Origin: Micromonospora sp. NBC_01813
Lineage (GTDB): Bacteria; Actinomycetota; Actinomycetes; Mycobacteriales; Micromonosporaceae
Direction: 5' to 3'
Assembly: GCF_035917335.1 (NCBI RefSeq)
Contig: NZ_CP109067.1
Coordinates: forward strand, 7,501,001 to 7,565,000
DNA: 64,000 nucleotides
Position numbers and translations under genes: made by a program. A model generated the notes under the pieces. It was not told the DNA's origin. It was given only the letters and a program-made list of their open reading frames with translations, and did not search any database. Positions 33,948 through 49,444 of this stretch are shown here, piece by piece (the first letter of the stretch is position 1; each line of letters opens with the position of its first letter).

Positions 33948-34385
33948 CTAGACGCGGGCCAGCGAGCTGTACGGCGCGAGTGCCCGTAGCAGCGCCTCTG
34001 GAACCCTGGTCGGAACGGTCCTGGTGTTCGGCCCACGCATGCACGCCACCCGCTGCCGGCCCCGGGCGACCGGAAGCTCCCCGTGCGGGTCCAGCCGGAC
34101 GTAGTCGAAGCTGAACTCCAGCTGGGTCTGCGCCAGGTCGACCAGCCGCATCCTGATGGCCAGTTCGTCGAAGGCGGTGATCTCGGCGAAGAACTCGCAG
34201 TCCACCCGCAGGGTGAACAACTTCAGGTCCGCCTGCAGATCGGCCAGCACCGCCGGCGCCTGCTCCTTGAGGAACATCTCCCGGCACCGGCCCTGCCAGC
34301 GCAGGTAGTTGACGTAGTAGACGTTGCCCACCATGTTCGTCTCTTCGAATCCCACGGTGTGGCGGTACTCGTAGCAGTCCGGCAT
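33948..34385 (-). CDS. Enediyne thioesterase, E10/CalE7-type (hot-dog fold)
   Basis: 145 aa from ATG 34385 (a GTG at 34391 would add two residues). The whole N-terminal signature YEYRHTVGFEETNMVGNVYYVN, then YLRWQGRCREMFLKEQAP matches the hot-dog thioesterases that release the linear polyene from the enediyne synthase (CalE7, DynE7, SgcE10). These lack the acidic catalytic residue of other hot-dog thioesterases, and none is apparent here. The gene overlaps the end of the PKS gene, the conserved order in all enediyne loci. It acts on the ACP-bound product in trans. Confidence 0.95.
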   Translation of the reverse strand: MPDCYEYRHTVGFEETNMVGNVYYVNYLRWQGRCREMFLKEQAPAVLADLQADLKLFTLRVDCEFFAEITAFDELAIRMRLVDLAQTQLEFSFDYVRLDPHGELPVARGRQRVACMRGPNTRTVPTRVPEALLRALAPYSSLARV

Positions 34386-34387
34386 TG

Positions 34388-40167
<5,780 letters not shown>

Positions 40168-40171
<4 letters not shown>

Positions 40172-41175
40172 GCGACCACCACCTCCTTTGTGTTCGACGG
40201 TGCGGACACGGCGGCCGGGGTCGGGCCGTTCGCCGCGGCGATCGCCCGTTCCGTTGCCTCGCGTTGCGTCCGGGTCTTCTCGACGACGTACACCGACCAG
40301 AGGAACCCGCCCCGGATGGCGCAGACGGCGGCGGTGGCGAAGAACAGTCCGTAGGGAATGCCGGCGCCGGTGAGCAGTCCGTAGACGACGGCGACGCCAC
40401 CACCGAAGGCGACCTGCGACGCTGGCTTGGAGGGGCTGGTGCCGGGGTCGGTGATCATGTAGTTGGTGAACAGGACGAAGGCCACTCCGGTCATCGTGCC
40501 GAGAGCGCCCAGGATCGAGGTGTCGAGCACGACGCCTCGGACGATCGACTGGAGCGCGAAGACGCTCAGCCAGGCGGCGATCAGCCACATCCGTCCGGTG
40601 AGCTTGGCGTTGAGCATCGTGCCCAGGCCGATGATGGCGACCGGCAGGAGCCAGTCGATCAACCCGTCCACGTTCTCGGTGAAGTGGTACGGGGGCGCGA
40701 TGCTGGCCCACGGGAAGACCACCAGGATCACCATGATCCCGAAGTTCGACGGGTTCATGAAGTGCCGTAGCCGGCCGCGTACCGGTGCGCGCAGCACCCA
40801 CTTGGCGCCGATCGCGACCACGACGCCGAACATCATCGCGACGACCTGATCGTTGACGTAGGTCAGCATGTTGACGGCCAGGGCGGTGATGTGGGCGGGG
40901 AACAGGAACTCGACCAGACCTCGAACGCCGTTGCCGAGGAATCGGGGAGCTCGACCCTCGCTGCGGGCACCGAACATCTCGAGACCGATCTCGACCGTGT
41001 ACGCGGTCGCCAGCGCCACGAACGGCCAGATCCACGGTTGCTCGAAGCCGAGCACGGTGTAGCCGAGGATGTTCAACACCGAGATCGAGATGGCGAATCG
41101 GCGTAGCGCCGTGGTGACCTTGGGGTCGTGTCGGGGGGCGGAGGGGGCGGGTCGGGTGGTTGTCGTCGCGGTCAT
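40168..41175 (-). CDS. unbU: UnbU-type membrane protein (E5, RnfD/NqrB-like)
   Basis: 335 aa, about eight membrane helices. The RnfD/NqrB-related region FTNYMITDPGTSPSKPASQVAFGGGVAVVYGLL is characteristic of UnbU proteins, one of three conserved partners of every enediyne synthase. In NqrB and RnfD the matching threonine holds covalent FMN; here the region is TDPGTSP, so a flavin link is possible but unproven. ATG 41175 is preceded by aggtga. It lies between unbV and the PKS gene, coupled to the latter. It may pass electrons or act in maturing the core. Confidence 0.93.
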
Positions 41176-41178
41176 CGT

Positions 41179-43134
41179 TCACCTCACCGTGGCCTGGGTG
41201 TCGAGCTGCACCGTGTGCCAGCCCGGGTCGAGCTGGAGCGTCTGTTGGTGTACCTGGCCGGTGCGGTCCCGCCAGGTCACCTCTGCCTGCACCGGGCCGG
41301 ATACGTCGCCGAGACCGATGTGTACCTCGTGACTGCGCTTGCCGGAGTGGCCGCTGCCGCCGTCGACGCGCGACAGCAATGTCCGGCCGTCCGGTGTGGT
41401 GACGACCACCTGGGCGCCGATCGCCGGGGTGCTGTCCGGCCCGGTCTCGGACGCGTCGTCCACCGGCCGGTTCAGTCTCAGGCCGAGGAACGCACCGGCC
41501 GAAGGACTCTGGTTCTGGTAGTAGACCGGCTCGGCCCACTGCCGGGCGACCGCCCAGTCCAGTAGCCCGTCACCGTCCGCGTCACCGGTGGCGATGCCCC
41601 GGGTCGGCACCGGTATGGCGAGTCCCAGCTCGGCGGCGACGTCGACGTACCTGCCGGTCTCGTCGGGGACGAAGAACCGCAGGGTCTGCCCGCCGGCGAC
41701 ATCGTCGCCGGCGCGGACGTTCGGCCACCAGGCCGGGTTGGACAGCAGCAGGTCGTTGGCGGTGGCCAGCTCCTGCAGCTGTGGCCAGCGGTTGACCTCG
41801 CCCTTGACGAATCCGAGTGTCTGGGTGACGACCGTCTGACCGCTGTTGTTGAAGTCCGCGAGCTTGGTGTCCCAGCCCCACCCGGACCAGGCCAGGCCCA
41901 TCGGTACGCTGCGGTCCTCGAAGGGCGCGACGCCCGACTTCAGCTGGTGGCGCAGGTCGTCCTGGTCGGCCGCGGTGTTGACGAACGCGTAGTTGCTCTC
42001 GATGATGCCGAACGACGTGGTGATGTTGCTGACGAACATGTCGTAGAGACCGTCGCCGTTGAGATCGCCGAAGTCGACGCCCATCCCCTTGAACGAGTCG
42101 AGACCCAGATGCATGGACTTGGGCTCGGTGGCCTTGCGGACCGCTTCCACGATGACCAGCTCGATGTTGCCGGGCGTGGACCGGTTGTGCAGCAGCCGGT
42201 CGGGGCCGAAGTCGTGCGCCAGGTACAGCTCGGGCAGCATGTCACCGTCGAGGTCGACGGCCGAGGAAGCGAGCGCCCAGCCGGTCGAGGCATCCTCGGG
42301 GATGGCGTCGTCGAACCGTTCGTAGCTGATGGTCGGCTTCGGGCCGCTGGTGCCGCCGGTGTAGCGGAAGATGTAGTCGGGACCCCCGTTGAGGCCGTGC
42401 GACATCGAGTGGTTCATCTCCACACCGCCGTACACGGTGTGGTCGAGCACCGGACTGTGCGGGAAGTAGTTCCCGATGTAGATGTCGTCGTAGCCGTCAC
42501 CGTCGAAGTCGGCGACGGTGGCCGCATTGGTGTTCCAGTCCGGCCCGGTGTAGCCGCGCCCGCCGGAGCCGGGCACCAGCTCCGTCGGCTGGTAGCTGTC
42601 GGCACTGAGCATCTGGGCGTCCGAACGGGCCAGGTAGATGATCGGCGTACGACCCCAGAGGTAGACCAGCAGGTCCATCCGGCCGTCGGCGTTGAAATCC
42701 CCGGGTACGCAGCCCATCGGTGCCATGGCGTGGTGCATCGGCAGCGGTGCCGGGTCGAGTGCGAACGGCTCGTAGCGTCGGGCACCGGCCTGCGGGACCG
42801 GGGTGACCACGACCTGGTCGATCCGAGGGTCGGTGACGCACAGGTCATTGGCCAGGCCGTCGCCGTCGAGGTCGTTCATCGCGATGGCGGATCCGACCGA
42901 GGAGATCCACGCGTCGATGTGTTCGTACTCCTGGTTCACCTTGCGGATGGTCTGTTGCGGGAAGCCGCCGGGCATGGCGATGGACATCGGCGCGAAGGCA
43001 TAGCCGGCGGCCAGGTCGGACCGGGTGTCAGCGGCGTATCCCGGCTGGCGGGCCAGGACGAAGAAGGTCACCATCAGCAGTACGGCGAGAACTCCCGCCA
43101 GCTGCCGGCGAAACCAGCCAACTGTGGATGACAC
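41179..43134 (-). CDS. unbV: UnbV-type FG-GAP/ASPIC protein (E4)
   Basis: 651 aa from GTG 43134. A membrane anchor or signal segment (about residues 10-32) suggests export, then a seven-repeat-like FG-GAP propeller with calcium loops: DLDGDGLAND, DFNADGRMD, DFDGDGYDD, DLDGDMLPE, DLNGDGLYD and DADGDGLLD. The C-terminal third is the ASPIC/UnbV domain (LGLRLNRPVDDASET, GAQVVVTTPDGR, GLGDVSGPVQAEVTWRDRTGQ). UnbV is conserved in all enediyne cassettes, but its reaction is unknown. It follows unbL with a three-base gap and precedes unbU. Confidence 0.95.
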   Translation of the reverse strand: MSSTVGWFRRQLAGVLAVLLMVTFFVLARQPGYAADTRSDLAAGYAFAPMSIAMPGGFPQQTIRKVNQEYEHIDAWISSVGSAIAMNDLDGDGLANDLCVTDPRIDQVVVTPVPQAGARRYEPFALDPAPLPMHHAMAPMGCVPGDFNADGRMDLLVYLWGRTPIIYLARSDAQMLSADSYQPTELVPGSGGRGYTGPDWNTNAATVADFDGDGYDDIYIGNYFPHSPVLDHTVYGGVEMNHSMSHGLNGGPDYIFRYTGGTSGPKPTISYERFDDAIPEDASTGWALASSAVDLDGDMLPELYLAHDFGPDRLLHNRSTPGNIELVIVEAVRKATEPKSMHLGLDSFKGMGVDFGDLNGDGLYDMFVSNITTSFGIIESNYAFVNTAADQDDLRHQLKSGVAPFEDRSVPMGLAWSGWGWDTKLADFNNSGQTVVTQTLGFVKGEVNRWPQLQELATANDLLLSNPAWWPNVRAGDDVAGGQTLRFFVPDETGRYVDVAAELGLAIPVPTRGIATGDADGDGLLDWAVARQWAEPVYYQNQSPSAGAFLGLRLNRPVDDASETGPDSTPAIGAQVVVTTPDGRTLLSRVDGGSGHSGKRSHEVHIGLGDVSGPVQAEVTWRDRTGQVHQQTLQLDPGWHTVQLDTQATVR

Positions 43135-43137
43135 GGA

Positions 43138-44112
43138 CTAGCACCTCCCAAGAGTGACGAATTGGCTGGCGGCGCTTTCCCGCCACTTCTCGTAGGCCGG
43201 CACCGGTCCGGCCGTGGCGGGGTCGGGCCGGGTCTGCTGGCTGACCTCGGCCGCCTGGGCTGCCGACATGCCGCAGAAGATCTCGGTGGCGAGCTCGGTG
43301 TGCGGCACGACGAGTCCGGCGCGGACCCTTGCCTGCGCGGCGAACGCACTGCCCTGGGCCACCTGCGGCCGGGCATCTCCCGCGCGCTCCCAGAACGTGC
43401 GCAACTCGTCCGCGTCCGCCCCGCCGGCGTACGTCGCGGCCAGTCCCGCTCCGCTGTACAGGTCGGCTCGCCGGTGCTGCGGAAAGGCGTCGAGGAGCGC
43501 CGCGACCCGCTGCGGGTCGGTGCCGCCGACGAACCACGACGCCCGACCGACCCCCTGGTCGATCGCCCGGCGGGCGTACCACCGTGGTCCGCCGACCGGC
43601 CAGGGGAAGTTGGTCTCCTCGTACTGCTGGTGCACGTAGCGTTCGGTGTGGAAGTAGGCCTGGTGGAAGCCGTAGCCGTCGAGTGCGAGCCAGCGCAGCA
43701 GCGGGTCCGGTGCGGTCAGTGTCTGCCAGCGGAATCGCGGCAGTCGAGCCATGGCCCACCCGACCCCGACGTAGGCCATGTAGACATGTGCGTCTCCCGG
43801 GCCGGCGAGGAAGCGCAGGACGTGGTCGTTGCGCCCGCCCGGCAATGCGTCCAGGATCGCGAAGCCCATCGCTGCGCCTTCGTACGCGAAGCCCTGGTAG
43901 CGGATCGGGAGATCGTCCAGTGGCCCCGCCACTTCCACAGGGGATCTGGCTTCCATCGCTGCCGCGTAGCCGGCGATGAACGAGCCTCCGACGGTCTCCA
44001 GGACGGTCCGCGACGCCGCGTTCTTTTCCTGGAAACCCCTGACCTCCAGGGATGTTTCGGAGAGCTTCGGAGTGAGTAATCTGCGTCGTAGGGTGCGCCA
44101 GGAACCGGCCAT
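43138..44112 (-). CDS. unbL: UnbL-type protein (E3, DUF1702)
   Basis: 324 aa from ATG 44112 (ggggaag ahead of it); the longer frame to 44199 has no support. The sequence fits DUF1702 throughout: LSETSLEVRGFQEKNAASR near the N-terminus, RYQGFAYEGAAMGFAILDALPGG, the VYMAYVGVGWAMARLPRF segment and IDQGVGRASWFVGG, FYSGAGLAATYAGG. UnbL is part of the conserved unbL-unbV-unbU-pksE-E10 order. Biochemical function is unknown; it is a soluble, largely helical protein by composition. Confidence 0.94.
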   Translation of the reverse strand: MAGSWRTLRRRLLTPKLSETSLEVRGFQEKNAASRTVLETVGGSFIAGYAAAMEARSPVEVAGPLDDLPIRYQGFAYEGAAMGFAILDALPGGRNDHVLRFLAGPGDAHVYMAYVGVGWAMARLPRFRWQTLTAPDPLLRWLALDGYGFHQAYFHTERYVHQQYEETNFPWPVGGPRWYARRAIDQGVGRASWFVGGTDPQRVAALLDAFPQHRRADLYSGAGLAATYAGGADADELRTFWERAGDARPQVAQGSAFAAQARVRAGLVVPHTELATEIFCGMSAAQAAEVSQQTRPDPATAGPVPAYEKWRESAASQFVTLGRC

Positions 44113-44286
44113 GTTCTTCCCCACCTGTGCGATGAAAATTGACGATTCACCGAATGATGTCAGCGGTGACGGACCGATGCTTCTTCGGAGTTGCCGCATG
44201 TCACGACTTTCGAGTGGCCCTTATCTGCAGAAAAGGGCATGGTGATGCCTGTCGCCCTTGGGGCGACCTCGTCAATCAATAATTGC

Positions 44287-45330
44287 TCAGTGCGTTGGAT
44301 GCGATGGTGCTCCAATGAATCGTTCGCGTATTCTGGCCCGCCACAGTTCGTATGCGGGTGGACCGTCGGGGGTCGACCTCCCCGTACCGTCGGTGTCCGT
44401 CGTCCGGTCGCCGCCGGCCGGCTCGTAGGTCACCGCGACCTCTTCGGCCAGGGCCGCCGCCTCGGCCACCGGTATCCCGGTCAACGCCAGCGTGGCCGCC
44501 GCGGAGTGCTCCGGAACGAAGCCGGCCGCGGTGCGGGCCGTGGCGGCGAAGACCGCGCCCTGGGCCAGGTCCGTCCGGTGCCCGCCGGCCAGCTTCGGCA
44601 GCGATCCGAGATCCGCGCCCGGCTCGGCGCCGGCGAACGTCGCGGCCAGGCCGACGCCGCTCCACAGGTCGCCGTGGCGGTCGGCCGCGAAACGGCCGAC
44701 CGCGACGGCGACCTGCTCCGGCTGCCCGCCGTGGATGAACCACAGCGCCCGACCGATGCCCTGGTCGAACGCCCGGGGAAAGTAGCTGGGCGCACCCTGC
44801 CACGGGTAGGGCGCCGGCCGTTGCTGGTCGGAGACCCAACGCCGGGTGTCGAAGTAGGCGCGGTCGAAACCGAGTCCGTCCACCGCGAGCCACGACATGG
44901 TGGGGTGGTACGGCAGCCCGGCGAGGTCGGGCAGTACCTGCCGCCACAACAGCCGGGGCAACCGGGCCATGGCGAAACCGATGCCGATGTACCCCAGCAG
45001 CAGATGCGGGCGGCCGGGTCCGGTGAGGAGATCCCGGGTCCGCCGGCCACGTCGGGGGCCGGCCACGTCCAGGATGGTCGACGCCATCACCGCGCCTTCG
45101 TAGGCGAAGCCGCGCATCTCCAGGTCGACCAGTTCCAGCCGGCGTTCCAACTCCCATGACCCGCTACCGCCGATGCCCCACTCGAATCCACAGATCACGG
45201 CCTGTGGGATGGCTTCCAGTCGGTCGGCGCCGGCCGAGCCGGCTCCCGGGAACCCTCGGTGGGCGAAGGTGACCTCGGACAGCGCTGGCGCCAGTGCCAG
45301 CCGGCGGACGGCTCCGAATGCGCTCGCCAT
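44287..45330 (-). CDS. Second UnbL-type DUF1702 protein
   Basis: 347 aa from ATG 45330, five bases after ggaggaac. It is a paralogue of the neighbouring UnbL: MRGFAYEGAVMASTILDVA, LLLGYIGIGFAMARLPRL, LAVDGLGFDRAYFDTRRWV and FDQGIGRALWFIHGG align with matching UnbL segments. Sequence has diverged considerably, mainly in the N-terminal third. It lies one gene before unbL on the same strand. A duplicated UnbL could form a hetero-oligomer with the first or have taken on an E2-like role; both are inference. Confidence 0.87.
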   Translation of the reverse strand: MASAFGAVRRLALAPALSEVTFAHRGFPGAGSAGADRLEAIPQAVICGFEWGIGGSGSWELERRLELVDLEMRGFAYEGAVMASTILDVAGPRRGRRTRDLLTGPGRPHLLLGYIGIGFAMARLPRLLWRQVLPDLAGLPYHPTMSWLAVDGLGFDRAYFDTRRWVSDQQRPAPYPWQGAPSYFPRAFDQGIGRALWFIHGGQPEQVAVAVGRFAADRHGDLWSGVGLAATFAGAEPGADLGSLPKLAGGHRTDLAQGAVFAATARTAAGFVPEHSAAATLALTGIPVAEAAALAEEVAVTYEPAGGDRTTDTDGTGRSTPDGPPAYELWRARIRERFIGAPSHPTH

Positions 45331-45430
45331 TGGTTCCTCCATCGGTGCGGTGTCGGTCCGCGGGCGCTGCTGACCGCGCCGGCGGTGGACTTCGGGATCG
45401 GCTGCTGCGGCTGCTGCGGCCAACCGAACG

Positions 45431-46495
45431 TCAGCCGGCCGCCCTGACCGGTATGTGGCCGGCCCCGACCTGTCGGGCCGCCGCGAAGCTCGCCCACGCG
45501 GTCGCCTCCACCAGGACCCGGTCGGTCGGGTGGTGCCGGCGGAACTCCGCGACCACGTTCCCGTCGACCTGGTACGAGGCGAGGGCGGTGAGCAGGGCCA
45601 GTCGCGCGGCGGCCTGGTCGGCCTGCGGCAGCGGTGCGATCAGGTCCTCACACCACTGTCGGCTCAGCCCGGTCTCCTCGCCGCGCCAGCTGGACAGCCG
45701 GTGCGTGACGAGTTCCCGGACCACGGGGGAGAGGGAGCGCACGCCGGCCTGCGTCAACGCCGCGTACGACCGGGCCGCGGCGTCCTCGATTCCCGGATCG
45801 CCGACTGCCCAGGCCGCATCCGGCGGAAACGGCGCGGGTGGCAGCAACGGCAGCGACCGGCCGGGGCTCGGGCGGGCGCGCAGCCCACGATCGAGCTGCT
45901 GCCCGATCACGTGCTTGACCCGGCGCCGGGCGGTCGGGCTGAGGCCGGGTGGCAGCAGGAAGCTGGACAGGAAGACGTTGACCATGCGGGTCAGGTAGTG
46001 GAAGGCGACCAGGACGCCGACGAGTTCCGGGCGGTGCGCGTCGGGGAACGGTGTCTCGGCCGGCTGGTCCACGAGGTGTGCCGTACGGGCCCAGCCGACC
46101 AGGCCCCGCAGTCGTGGATCGGCCATCGTTTCGTGCTGGTCCGCCACCACGGCCTCGGCGTCGTGCTCACCGGCCAGGGCGTACATCCCGGTGCTGTGCA
46201 TGTCGACGCAGTAGGGGCAGATGTTCACCACCGACACGCCGGCGGCGACCGCCTCTTTCGCCAGCCGGTCGACCGATCCGACGACCAGCAACGGCTCCCG
46301 CATCAGCATCCAGAAGCCGCTGAGTGCCTGCGGCGACGGCGAATGGAGCAGCACCGGCGGAATGATCAGTTGCATCTCCTGTGCGCACTGGGCGTACACC
46401 TCGGCGACCGTGCCCTGCGCCTCGGGTGGTGGCACCGGACGGATGTGCCGCACCTGGCGCTGGGCCACCGACGCGACGACACGACGGATGACCAT
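45431..46495 (-). CDS. CMD/AhpD-like protein with CxxC, paralogue of the gene at 27.4 kb
   Basis: 354 aa from ATG 46495, six bases after agggag. It has the same two-part layout as 27421-28497, and the AhpD-type site is Cys93, Cys96 and His100 (CPYCVDMHSTG). Further common blocks are TRMVNVFL, the LPLLPPAPFPPDAAWA region and SYQVDGNVVAEFRRH. It is the first gene of the minus-strand enediyne operon, 101 bases upstream of the second UnbL gene. A thiol-redox role during enediyne assembly or as protection is suggested only by its placement. Confidence 0.82.
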   Translation of the reverse strand: MVIRRVVASVAQRQVRHIRPVPPPEAQGTVAEVYAQCAQEMQLIIPPVLLHSPSPQALSGFWMLMREPLLVVGSVDRLAKEAVAAGVSVVNICPYCVDMHSTGMYALAGEHDAEAVVADQHETMADPRLRGLVGWARTAHLVDQPAETPFPDAHRPELVGVLVAFHYLTRMVNVFLSSFLLPPGLSPTARRRVKHVIGQQLDRGLRARPSPGRSLPLLPPAPFPPDAAWAVGDPGIEDAAARSYAALTQAGVRSLSPVVRELVTHRLSSWRGEETGLSRQWCEDLIAPLPQADQAAARLALLTALASYQVDGNVVAEFRRHHPTDRVLVEATAWASFAAARQVGAGHIPVRAAG

Positions 46496-46528
46496 CGTGG
46501 CTCCCTGGGGTAGGTTCGCAGACTGACT

Positions 46529-46545
46529 GATCACTAGGGGTGATC
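46529..46545. promoter_or_regulatory. Dyad upstream of the enediyne operon (candidate operator)
   Basis: GATCAC (46529-46534), five bases, GTGATC (46540-46545): a perfect inverted repeat 34 bases before the first gene of the enediyne operon (46495). It lies in the 249-base divergent region shared with egtA. The rest of that region shows no gene. Confidence 0.5.
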
Positions 46546-46744
46546 TTCTGTTCACTAGAATGCCGGTCGGTCGTTGCCTGGCGGAACTCCCAGATTGCCA
46601 AGCTGTCGACAAAGGTGCTGGATAGCGGTGCTGCCTGATCACCGAGGGCCGGATGTCATACCCGTCGGCTACCGTGACACAGAGACCGCAGTCCATCGCA
46701 ATCGGCAACGTGGGTTGCCGGCCGCGACGACGCAAAGGAGCAGC

Positions 46745-48028
46745 GTGCCGCACATTCTGCCGCCCGACGCCCGGTCAGCCGGGCCACCACAGCAGGTCGA
46801 TCCCGACGCCGGGGACACCACCGACGGGGCCATCGCCGACCTTGCGGCGGCCACCGGCTACATCGGTCGGATCTGCTTCAAGACCGGCCCGCCGCGCCGC
46901 ATCGGAATCGAACTCGAATGGACCGTGCACCATCTCGATCAACCAGCCCGCCAGCTCGCGCCGGACGAGTTGGCCGACGCGCTCGGCGAGCACGCCCCCC
47001 CGACCATCCGGCCCGGCAGCCCGCAACGTCCCCTTCCGCACGGCGGCCTGGTCACCGTCGAACCCGGCGGTCAGCTGGAGATATCCAGCCAACCGGCCGA
47101 ATCCCTGGCCACCCTGCAGCTGCGGACAGCGGCGGAAACCCGCTTCCTGGTCGACCGCCTCGCCAGGGCAGGTCTGCGGCTCGGCGGCCACGGCTGCGAT
47201 CCGCACCGCAGACCCCACCAGATCCTCACCACCCGCCGGTACGCGGCGATGGCCGCCGCCTTCGCCCGACAAGGGCCGACCGGCGCGACGATGATGTGCG
47301 GCACCGCCGGCATCCAGGTTTGCCTCGACGCCGGGACCCCCGCACAGCTGCCGCTGCGCTGGGCCGCCGCACACGCCCTCGGGCCGGTGCTGGTGGCGCT
47401 GTTCGCCAACTCGCCCCGGTCGTCGGGGCGCGACACCGGCTGGGCTTCCAGCCGGATGCGGACCTGGCTCACCCTCGACCCGGACCGCACCGCGCCCCCG
47501 GCAGGGGTGACCGATCCGGCCGGGCCGGCTGACCCGGTCGCGGCCTGGGCCCAGCGGGTACTCGCGACCCCACCGTTGTTCGTGGTCGACGGTTCCAACG
47601 GTTGGCGCCTGCCGGATCGGGCCGGCTTCGGCGAGTGGATTCGCAGCGGGGTGCCGCGCCCACCCACCTACGCCGACCTCGACCTGCACCTGAGCACGCT
47701 GTTCCCGCCGGTACGTCCCCGCGGCTACCTCGAGATCCGCTACCTCGACACCCAGCCGGGCGACGAGTGGATCCTGCCGCTCGCGACCCTGTCCGCCCTG
47801 TTCGCCCGGGACGAGACACTGCGTACCGCGATGGCGTACACCGCCGAAGCGGCCGACCGGTGGCTGCCGGCAGCCCGAGCCGGGCTGGCCGACCCGGTCA
47901 TCGCCGCCGCGGCGGGGCCGTTGGTCGCGCTCGTCTGCGACCGACTGACCGACACCGACCTGCCGGCCGGGACCGCACGGCACGTCGCCCGCGCGCTGCA
48001 TGCCCGGCTGCGCGACATCCGGGCTTGA
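46745..48028 (+). CDS. egtA: EgtA, glutamate-cysteine ligase of ergothioneine synthesis
   Basis: 427 aa from GTG 46745, four bases after aaaggag. It belongs to the GCS2-type ligases that join glutamate and cysteine with ATP. Mg-ATP ligands are visible: Glu56 and Glu58 (GIELEW) and Glu106 and Glu112 (VEPGGQLEIS). The substrate-binding arginine region FANSPRSSGRDTGWASSRM and STLFPPVRPRGYLEIRYLD follow. It is the first gene of egtABCD and supplies gamma-glutamylcysteine to EgtB. A paralogue lies at 58943. It diverges from the enediyne operon. Confidence 0.93.
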   Translation: MPHILPPDARSAGPPQQVDPDAGDTTDGAIADLAAATGYIGRICFKTGPPRRIGIELEWTVHHLDQPARQLAPDELADALGEHAPPTIRPGSPQRPLPHGGLVTVEPGGQLEISSQPAESLATLQLRTAAETRFLVDRLARAGLRLGGHGCDPHRRPHQILTTRRYAAMAAAFARQGPTGATMMCGTAGIQVCLDAGTPAQLPLRWAAAHALGPVLVALFANSPRSSGRDTGWASSRMRTWLTLDPDRTAPPAGVTDPAGPADPVAAWAQRVLATPPLFVVDGSNGWRLPDRAGFGEWIRSGVPRPPTYADLDLHLSTLFPPVRPRGYLEIRYLDTQPGDEWILPLATLSALFARDETLRTAMAYTAEAADRWLPAARAGLADPVIAAAAGPLVALVCDRLTDTDLPAGTARHVARALHARLRDIRA

Positions 48029-48100
48029 CCAGCGACCGGGCCGGCGTGACCGGCCGCATCCACACTCGACCGACTCGCCGACCACGCCGAGGAGATCCTG

Positions 48101-49444
48101 ATGAACCAACCCGTGCGTACTCCCGACCCGGCCGCTGCGGCCGTGCCCCTGACCGCCCCGCGTGAGCTGCTCGCCGACGACCTCGATCGGGCCCGGCGAC
48201 GCAGCCGTGCCCTCACCGACGCCGTCGACGACGGCGACCTCGTCCGCCAACACTCTCCGCTGATGTCACCACTGGTCTGGGACCTGGCGCACATCGGCAA
48301 CCAGGAAGAACTGTGGCTGGTCCGGGACGTGGGCGGCCGCGAGCCGGTCCGCGACGACATCGACCACCTCTACGACGCGTTCAAACACCCCCGAGCCGAC
48401 CGACCGGCGTTGCCGCTGCTCGACCCGGCGCAGACACGGGCGTACACCCGGACCGTGCGCGAGCAGGTACTCGACCTGTTGGACACGGTCAGCTTCGACG
48501 GCCGGCCGCTCGTCGAGCAGGGCTTCGCCTTCGGGATGATCGTGCAGCACGAGCAGCAGCACGACGAGACGATGCTCGCCACCCACCAGCTGCGGGCCGG
48601 CCCGCCGGTGCTGACCGGGGCCGCGCCGCCGTCGTCGGTGACGAGCGTCAGAGGCGAGGCGCTGATCCCCGGCGGGCCGTTCACCATGGGCACCTCCACC
48701 GAGCCGTGGGCGCTGGACAACGAACGCCCCGCGCACCGCGTCGACGTGCCGGCCTTCCTCATCGACCGGGCGCCGGTCACCAACGCCCGCTACCAACAGT
48801 TCATCGACGACGGTGGCTACCGCGACGAGCGGTGGTGGAGCCCCGAAGGCTGGGCACACCGGCAGCGGGCCGGGCTCACCGGGCCGCTGCACTGGCACGG
48901 CGACGGCAGCTACACCCGGTTCGGCCGGCGGTCGGCGATCGTGCCGGACGAGCCGGTGGTGCATGTCTGCTGGTACGAGGCGCAGGCCTACGCGACGTGG
49001 GCCGGCCGGCGACTGCCCACCGAGGCCGAGTGGGAGAAGGCCGCCCGCTTCGACCCGGCTACCGGCCGGTCCCGCCGCTACCCGTGGGGCGACGACGATC
49101 CCCGACCCGAGCACGCCAACCTGGGCCAGCGGCATCTCAGCCCGGCCCCGGCCGGCGCCTACCCGGCCGGCGCGTCACCGACCGGCGTGCACCAGCTGAT
49201 CGGCGACGTATGGGAGTGGACCGCCAGCTGCTTCGACGGCTACCCCGGCTTCGGCGCCTTCCCGTACCGGGAGTATTCGGAGGTCTTCTTCGGCCCGGAC
49301 CACCGGGTGCTGCGCGGCGGATCCTTCGGCACCGACCGGTCGGCCTGCCGGGGCACCTTCCGCAACTGGGACTACCCGATCCGCCGGCAGATCTTCAGCG
49401 GTTTCCGTACCGCCCGCGACCCGCTGCCCGGCGAGGTCGCCTAG
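48101..49444 (+). CDS. egtB: EgtB, iron-dependent sulfoxide synthase
   Basis: 447 aa. The N-terminal DinB domain carries the three iron-binding histidines His64 (WDLAHIG), His150 and His154 (VQHEQQHDETM). The C-terminal half is a formylglycine-generating-enzyme-type domain (IPGGPFTMGT, LPTEAEWEKAARF, LRGGSFGTDRSACRGTFRNW). It couples gamma-glutamylcysteine to hercynine with O2 to form the sulfoxide. The start is preceded by gaggag (48089-48094). The stop overlaps the egtC start by one base. Confidence 0.96.
   Translation: MNQPVRTPDPAAAAVPLTAPRELLADDLDRARRRSRALTDAVDDGDLVRQHSPLMSPLVWDLAHIGNQEELWLVRDVGGREPVRDDIDHLYDAFKHPRADRPALPLLDPAQTRAYTRTVREQVLDLLDTVSFDGRPLVEQGFAFGMIVQHEQQHDETMLATHQLRAGPPVLTGAAPPSSVTSVRGEALIPGGPFTMGTSTEPWALDNERPAHRVDVPAFLIDRAPVTNARYQQFIDDGGYRDERWWSPEGWAHRQRAGLTGPLHWHGDGSYTRFGRRSAIVPDEPVVHVCWYEAQAYATWAGRRLPTEAEWEKAARFDPATGRSRRYPWGDDDPRPEHANLGQRHLSPAPAGAYPAGASPTGVHQLIGDVWEWTASCFDGYPGFGAFPYREYSEVFFGPDHRVLRGGSFGTDRSACRGTFRNWDYPIRRQIFSGFRTARDPLPGEVA

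Noticed and set aside
40172-41539. Open sequence extending the synthase by more than 450 codons at its N-terminus
   Set aside because: The true start is ATG 40171 (MTRIAVVGMACRYPD), which overlaps the unbU stop; the extension is unbU sequence read in the wrong frame.
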